From an uncultured Burkholderiales bacterium (lineage in GTDB: Bacteria > Pseudomonadota > Gammaproteobacteria > Burkholderiales > Burkholderiaceae_C), in the NCBI GenBank assembly GCA_903870145.1, contig CAIQBO010000042.1, forward strand, positions 1 through 32,693: a stretch of 32,693 nucleotides of DNA, written 5' to 3'. Below the pieces are notes generated by a model. It was not told the origin of the DNA. It saw only the letters and a program-made list of their open reading frames with translations, and ran no database searches. A program made the position numbers and the translations under genes. Position 1 is the first letter of the stretch. Every line of letters starts with the position of its first letter. Shown here one piece after another: positions 29,097 through 32,693 of the stretch.

Positions 29097-30020
29097 ATGA
29101 AAATCTCTACCCACTTGATGTTTGACAGAGCCACGCAGCAAATGAGCGCGTCTCAAACCAAGCTGGCCCAATCACAAGCGCAATTGGCGCAGGGCAAACA
29201 AATCGTCAACCCCAGTGACGCGCCCGATCAAGCTTCCACTGTGCAGCGGCTGAAATCAATTTTGACGCGCCAAGACAGTTACCAAACTGCACTGAACTCG
29301 GTCAAAAATCGTTTGCTAGGCGAGGACAGCACACTGCAAAGCGTGAGCGACTTGCTGGTGCGCTCCAAAGAAGTTGCTGTGCAATCGGCCAACGACACCT
29401 TGAGCCCCGCCAACCGCAAAGCCTTGGCCGTTGAGCTGCAAAGCCTGCGCGACCAAATGCTCAGCTTGGCCAACACCAAAGACAGCAGCGGCAACTACCT
29501 GTTTGCTGGCAGCCGCGTGACCGCGCCGCCTTTTGTCTCTGTGGCCGGCCTCAGCCCCCAATACAAGGGTGACCAAACCCGCATGAGTGTGGCCGTGGGC
29601 GAGAACCGCACCATGCCCATGAACCGCACAGGCACCGACGCGTTCGTGACCGTCAACCGGACCGACAGCAACGCTCAAACAACGGGCGTGGGTTATTTCC
29701 AAGTCATGGACGACTTGATCAATGGCGTCAACAACTCCGACCACCCCAGCATGAAGCGCGGCATTGGCGAGATGGACAATTTGCTAGAAGGCCTGACCAT
29801 GGCTCAAGCCAACGTGGGCTCTGGCCTCAAAGGCATCGACCAGCAAACCGGCGTGATCGAGGACACCGTGTTGAATTTAAAAACCACGCTGTCTTCTGTG
29901 GAAGACTTGGACTACGCCAGCGCCATCACGAAGATGAACCAACAAATGCTGAGCTTGGAAGCTGCCCAAAGCAGCTTTGCCAAGATCAGTCAGTTGAACT
30001 TGTTCAACTACATCAAATAA
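29097..30020 (+). CDS. flgL: Hook-filament junction protein FlgL (HAP3)
   Basis: FlgL is the second junction protein, between FlgK and the filament. The 307-residue product shows the flagellin-like N-terminus (TQQMSASQTKLAQSQAQLAQGKQIVNPSDAPDQAS). It also has the conserved LANTKDSSGNYLFAGSR block and a C-terminal helix DYASAITKMNQQMLSLEAAQSSFAKISQLNLFNYI. The length is typical. It follows flgK by 28 bases. Confidence 0.97.
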   Translation: MKISTHLMFDRATQQMSASQTKLAQSQAQLAQGKQIVNPSDAPDQASTVQRLKSILTRQDSYQTALNSVKNRLLGEDSTLQSVSDLLVRSKEVAVQSANDTLSPANRKALAVELQSLRDQMLSLANTKDSSGNYLFAGSRVTAPPFVSVAGLSPQYKGDQTRMSVAVGENRTMPMNRTGTDAFVTVNRTDSNAQTTGVGYFQVMDDLINGVNNSDHPSMKRGIGEMDNLLEGLTMAQANVGSGLKGIDQQTGVIEDTVLNLKTTLSSVEDLDYASAITKMNQQMLSLEAAQSSFAKISQLNLFNYIK

Positions 30021-30050
30021 ACATGACCCTCAACTGCGGCGGAGCCCCTC

Positions 30051-31841
30051 ATGACCACTGACACAATCAGCGCACTGGGCGCAGGCTCCGGTGTGGACGT
30101 TAAAGCTTTGGCCACCAGTTTGGTCGACGCCGAACGAGCACCGCGCAAAACCGCCATTGAAAAGAAGATCACCAGCTCCGAAAGCGGTATCTCTGGTTAC
30201 TCGGCCATCAAATTTGTGTTGGGCGATTTGAAAACCGCCTTTGACAACCTCAAAGACCAAAGCGATTTCAACAGCATCACACCGCGCGTGAGCCAGTCCT
30301 CTGCCATTTCAGTCACCGCCAGCGCCACTGCCAGCGCAGGCAGTCATGTCGTGAGCGTCACCAATTTGGCCAAACCGCAGCGCAGTATTTCCGGCTCCAA
30401 CGCTGCTGGCTTTGCCGCGGCCAACACCCAACTCAACGCTGGCGCGGCTTTCAGCCTGGTACTGTCCAAAGGCAATGGCGCCGCACCGGTTAAAACTTTC
30501 CAAGCAGGCACGCCAGACATTGCAGACCCCGTCACAGCCGGCACCCCCTCCACCGCCACCCTCACCTTTTCTGCCATGGCCAAAGGCCAAGCCGTCACGG
30601 TGAATGGTTTGACTTTCACGGCCACCAAGGCCGTGACCGCCAGCGATGTGGGCGAGATATTTGCCAACCTAGACAGCAATGTTCAAACCTCTAGCTTGAA
30701 CACTTCACTTGCAAGTTGGGGCACTTTTTCTGGCAGCTTTGCTGCAGGCTACGCATCTGGCACCAACACGGCAGGCATGGTGGTTTTGACATCGAGCAGC
30801 AATGGCGCACCCGACATTGCCCAGCCCACCACCGTTGACACCACGCCCTCGACCATCTCGGTGGCGGCCAATGCCAGCACACCTGCTGGGGTGGTTGCGG
30901 CCATCAATGCGGCCAATGTGGGCATTTCAGCCCAACTCATCAATACTGGCAATGCGGCTGCGCCCTACCGCATCATGGTCACAGGTGCTTCAGGCACCAG
31001 CAACAGCTTTACCCTGACCAGCCAAACCGCAGCAGGCGGGGCAGTAGCCAGCCTGGACTTTGGCAGCAAACTCCAATCTGCAGAAAATGCAGCTTTAACA
31101 GTAGACGGTGTGCCCATCGTTTCCAGCAGCAACAGCGTGACCGACGCCATTGCAGGCACCACCCTCGAGTTATTCACGACCACCACCGGCGCCGGCGCCA
31201 ACATCGATTTGTCGCGCGATACCAGCACATTCAAAAGCAAAGTGGATGCCCTGGTCACCGCCTACAACGACGCCAGCAGCATGCTTGGCGTGGTCTCCGA
31301 TCCAAAATCCACAGTCACCACTTACGGCGCCACGCTGGTGGGCAACTCCATTGTGAACAGCGTGCGCAGCCAAATGCGCTCCATGATCACAAGCTCTTCC
31401 GATGCGCCCTCAGGCGGTTTAACGGCTTTAAGAGATTTGGGTTTGTCCATCTCTGCCTCTGGCACGCTGGAGCTCGACGCCACCAAACTCGAGAGCGTGC
31501 TCAAAACCAATTTTGACGGCGCAGTGACTTTGCTCACCGCCAACCGAGAAAATCAAAGCAAAGCCAGCGTTGCAACCCGCGGCGTTGCCGGTGCGGCTTC
31601 GAAAAAGCTAACCGACTTGCTCGACCCAAGCAACGCCTTGACCACGCAAAGCACCGGCTTGACCACCAAGATCACGGCCTACAAAAAGGAGTTGGCCGAT
31701 CTGGAAACCCGCATGACCACATTGCTAGCGCGCTACAACAAGCAATTCTCCGCCATGGAATCCTTGGTGGGCGAGACCAAAACCCTCAAAACTGGCCTGA
31801 CCAGCACCTTTGACGGCATGATGGCCAGTTACACCAAATAG
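30051..31841 (+). CDS. fliD: Filament cap protein FliD (HAP2)
   Basis: FliD caps the filament and folds incoming flagellin. The 596-residue product has the FliD N-domain (SALGAGSGVDVKALATSLVDAERAP), the ITPRVSQSSAISVTASATASAGSH segment, and a C-terminal coiled-coil domain (ETRMTTLLARYNKQFSAMESLV). It is longer than the ~470 residues of enterobacterial FliD, with extra Ser/Thr/Ala-rich domain sequence at ~residues 160-300. GGCGGAG precedes the ATG. It begins 30 bases after flgL, so it may extend the flgB-flgL transcript. The fliS and fliT chaperones are not seen in this window. Confidence 0.96.
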   Translation: MTTDTISALGAGSGVDVKALATSLVDAERAPRKTAIEKKITSSESGISGYSAIKFVLGDLKTAFDNLKDQSDFNSITPRVSQSSAISVTASATASAGSHVVSVTNLAKPQRSISGSNAAGFAAANTQLNAGAAFSLVLSKGNGAAPVKTFQAGTPDIADPVTAGTPSTATLTFSAMAKGQAVTVNGLTFTATKAVTASDVGEIFANLDSNVQTSSLNTSLASWGTFSGSFAAGYASGTNTAGMVVLTSSSNGAPDIAQPTTVDTTPSTISVAANASTPAGVVAAINAANVGISAQLINTGNAAAPYRIMVTGASGTSNSFTLTSQTAAGGAVASLDFGSKLQSAENAALTVDGVPIVSSSNSVTDAIAGTTLELFTTTTGAGANIDLSRDTSTFKSKVDALVTAYNDASSMLGVVSDPKSTVTTYGATLVGNSIVNSVRSQMRSMITSSSDAPSGGLTALRDLGLSISASGTLELDATKLESVLKTNFDGAVTLLTANRENQSKASVATRGVAGAASKKLTDLLDPSNALTTQSTGLTTKITAYKKELADLETRMTTLLARYNKQFSAMESLVGETKTLKTGLTSTFDGMMASYTK

Positions 31842-31868
31842 TAAACTTTTGTGGGCAAAACGCCCATG

Positions 31869-31880
31869 AAACTTAAGTTT
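31869..31880. repeat. Perfect palindrome downstream of fliD
   Basis: AAACTTAAGTTT is a perfect 12-base palindrome. It is preceded by a small hairpin (TGGGC-AAAAC-GCCCA, 31852-31866). Together they could weakly terminate fliD transcripts or bind a regulator. There is no clear T-run, so neither role is certain. Confidence 0.3.
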
Positions 31881-31901
31881 TGCTGAGCTTCATCCAGCAG
31901 C

Positions 31902-31929
31902 AGCGGCAACTAATTGCCGAAAGCGGCAA
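31902..31929. promoter_or_regulatory. Putative operator upstream of flaG-fliC (AGCGGCAA array)
   Basis: AGCGGCAA occurs at 31902 and 31922, and TTGCCG starts at 31914. The first pair forms the palindrome CGGCAA-CTAA-TTGCCG (31904-31919), with the same 12-base half-site register as the array upstream of flgB. It lies just upstream of the FliA -35 box at 31939. The 11-mer AGCGGCAACTA is repeated exactly, 20 bases apart. Confidence 0.5.
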
Positions 31930-31938
31930 CTATTTTCC

Positions 31939-31965
31939 TCAAGTTTTGCCAAGTCTTGCCGATTC
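31939..31965 (+). promoter_or_regulatory. FliA (sigma-28) promoter of flaG-fliC
   Basis: TCAAGTTT, 11 bases (TGCCAAGTCTT), then GCCGATTC. These match the sigma-28 consensus boxes at 7/8 and 6/8 with exact spacing. Transcription would start roughly 85-90 bases before flaG. No second FliA site is visible in the 45-base gap before fliC, so this promoter probably drives flagellin as well. Confidence 0.8.
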
Positions 31966-32059
31966 CCCCATTACTGAACTTCTTTTGTGGCTTTAAAGGC
32001 CCAAAAGACCGTTTGTATTCGGCTTGTTCAGCATTCTTTTGAAACAAGGAGGGCCATTT

Positions 32060-32455
32060 ATGAGCTCAACAATCGGCAACATTGCTGCTGGAGGTGCCGG
32101 TGTCGCAGGAATGCGCCCACCACGCCCGTCAGTACCGGTGAACCCGCACCCCGCAGCGCCTGTGCAAGCAGACCAATCCCCCAAAGTCGTTGCCCCTAAA
32201 CCAGTGGCAATTCAATTCAACCCAGCCGAGGTCAGACAAAACCTGAAGGAAGCCGTGAGTCTATTGAATCAACAAATGGCCGCCACCAACCGCGGCCTGG
32301 GCTTTCGCATGGACGACATCATGAACACCCCCGTCGTCACGGTTCGAAGCGACCAAACGGGTGAAGTCGTCCGCCAAATTCCCAATGAAGTTGTGGTGCG
32401 CGTTGCCCACAACATTGAGAAGGTCAAGGGTTTGTTTTTCAACGGCAAAGCATAA
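32060..32455 (+). CDS. flaG: FlaG family protein
   Basis: FlaG proteins influence filament length and appear near flagellin genes; their biochemical role is not settled. The 131-residue product has a Pro/Ala-rich N-terminal half. The C-terminal FlaG domain has VRQNLKEAVSLLNQQMAATNRGLGFRMDD, then TPVVTVRSDQTGEVVRQIPNEVVVRVA with the conserved 'D..TgevvrQIP.e..l..a' signature. ATG 32060 is chosen because AAGGAGGG lies 6-13 bases upstream. It sits between fliD and fliC, whereas fliC-flaG-fliD is the more usual order. Confidence 0.92.
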   Translation: MSSTIGNIAAGGAGVAGMRPPRPSVPVNPHPAAPVQADQSPKVVAPKPVAIQFNPAEVRQNLKEAVSLLNQQMAATNRGLGFRMDDIMNTPVVTVRSDQTGEVVRQIPNEVVVRVAHNIEKVKGLFFNGKA

Positions 32456-32500
32456 GTTTGCCACTGCACCATCAAATATTCAATTTAAAGGAGTCGATAC

Positions 32501-32693
32501 ATGTCAGTCATTAACACCAACGTCAGCGCCATTGCAGCTCAAAATTCTTTGCGCACAACCGGCCTGAACCAATCCACCGCCATGGAGCGTTTGTCTTCAG
32601 GCATCCGCATCAACTCGGCCAAAGACGACGCTGCTGGCCTGGCCATCAGCACCCGCATGACAGCCAACATCCGCGGCTTGGCAGCTGCCATTC
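32501..32693 (+). CDS. fliC: Flagellin FliC (N-terminal part, cut by window edge)
   Basis: This is the start of the filament subunit. The 64 visible residues show the flagellin D0/D1 signature: [15 protein letters not shown], then [26 protein letters not shown] and [17 protein letters not shown] at 32487-32493 is a strong ribosome-binding site. The rest of the gene, including any variable domain, lies outside the window. Confidence 0.97.
   Translation, partial: MSVINTNVSAIAAQNSLRTTGLNQSTAMERLSSGIRINSAKDDAAGLAISTRMTANIRGLAAAI

Noticed and set aside
32456..32500. Possible FliA promoter directly before fliC
   Set aside because: No GCCGATAA-like box occurs at the right distance from any TCAAG-like box in this 45-base gap.
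1..32693. CRISPR arrays, prophage, tRNA or defence genes
   Set aside because: No direct-repeat/spacer pattern, integrase, cloverleaf or defence-type domain was seen; the window is filled by flagellar genes.

Overview
This window is almost entirely a flagellar gene cluster, and it is cut inside a flagellar gene at both ends: fliK on the left and flagellin fliC on the right. Codon use, moderately high G+C (judged by eye, not computed) and protein character suggest a betaproteobacterium of the Burkholderiales, most like a freshwater Comamonadaceae (Limnohabitans/Rhodoferax-type). The genus call is only an impression. There are no tRNA or rRNA genes, no CRISPR array, no transposase and no phage genes. 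Gene density is about one per kilobase, and the longest non-coding gap is about 220 bases.

Layout. (1) 3-6437, + strand: fliK (3' part), fliL, fliM, fliN, fliO, fliP, fliQ, fliR, flhB. These encode the hook ruler, the C-ring switch and the export gate. (2) 6450-9541, + strand: three proteins I cannot name that follow flhB directly. They are a one-TM protein with a degenerate ATPase-like N-terminus and a SPOR-like C-terminus, a soluble acidic protein with 13-residue tandem repeats, and a one-TM coiled-coil protein with an alanine-rich tail. (3) 9550-10761, - strand: a sigma-54 activator without a receiver domain, the likely local regulator. (4) 10910-14727, + strand: a flgP-like lipoprotein, a flgT-like protein, a FimV/LysM-like protein, a second FliK-like protein and an FlhB C-terminal-domain protein (FhlB type). 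(5) 14715-16320, - strand: flgN, flgM and flgA. (6) 16390-17553, + strand: a LysM plus transglycosylase-like protein. (7) 17737-30020, + strand: flgBCDEFGHIJKL, the rod, hook, rings and junction. (8) 30051-32693, + strand: fliD, flaG, fliC (partial).

Regulation can be read in part. A textbook sigma-54 promoter (TGGCACG-N4-TTGCA) precedes flgB, and a sigma-54-like site abuts flgA. FliA (sigma-28) promoters with exact 11-bp spacing precede the flgP-like operon, flgMN and flaG-fliC. A repeated AGCGGCAA half-site, arranged as an inverted repeat at 12-bp register, lies upstream of both flgB and flaG-fliC and could be a shared operator. This suggests a sigma-54/activator to FliA/FlgM hierarchy of the kind known in polar flagellates.

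The most unusual points are the unexplained three-gene block after flhB, the H-ring/basal-disk genes flgP and flgT, the second FliK with a stand-alone FlhB C-domain, a single-domain FlgJ with a separate signal-less transglycosylase-like protein, very large FlgE (945 aa) and FlgK (932 aa), and a hairpin repeat inserted in frame inside flgT.
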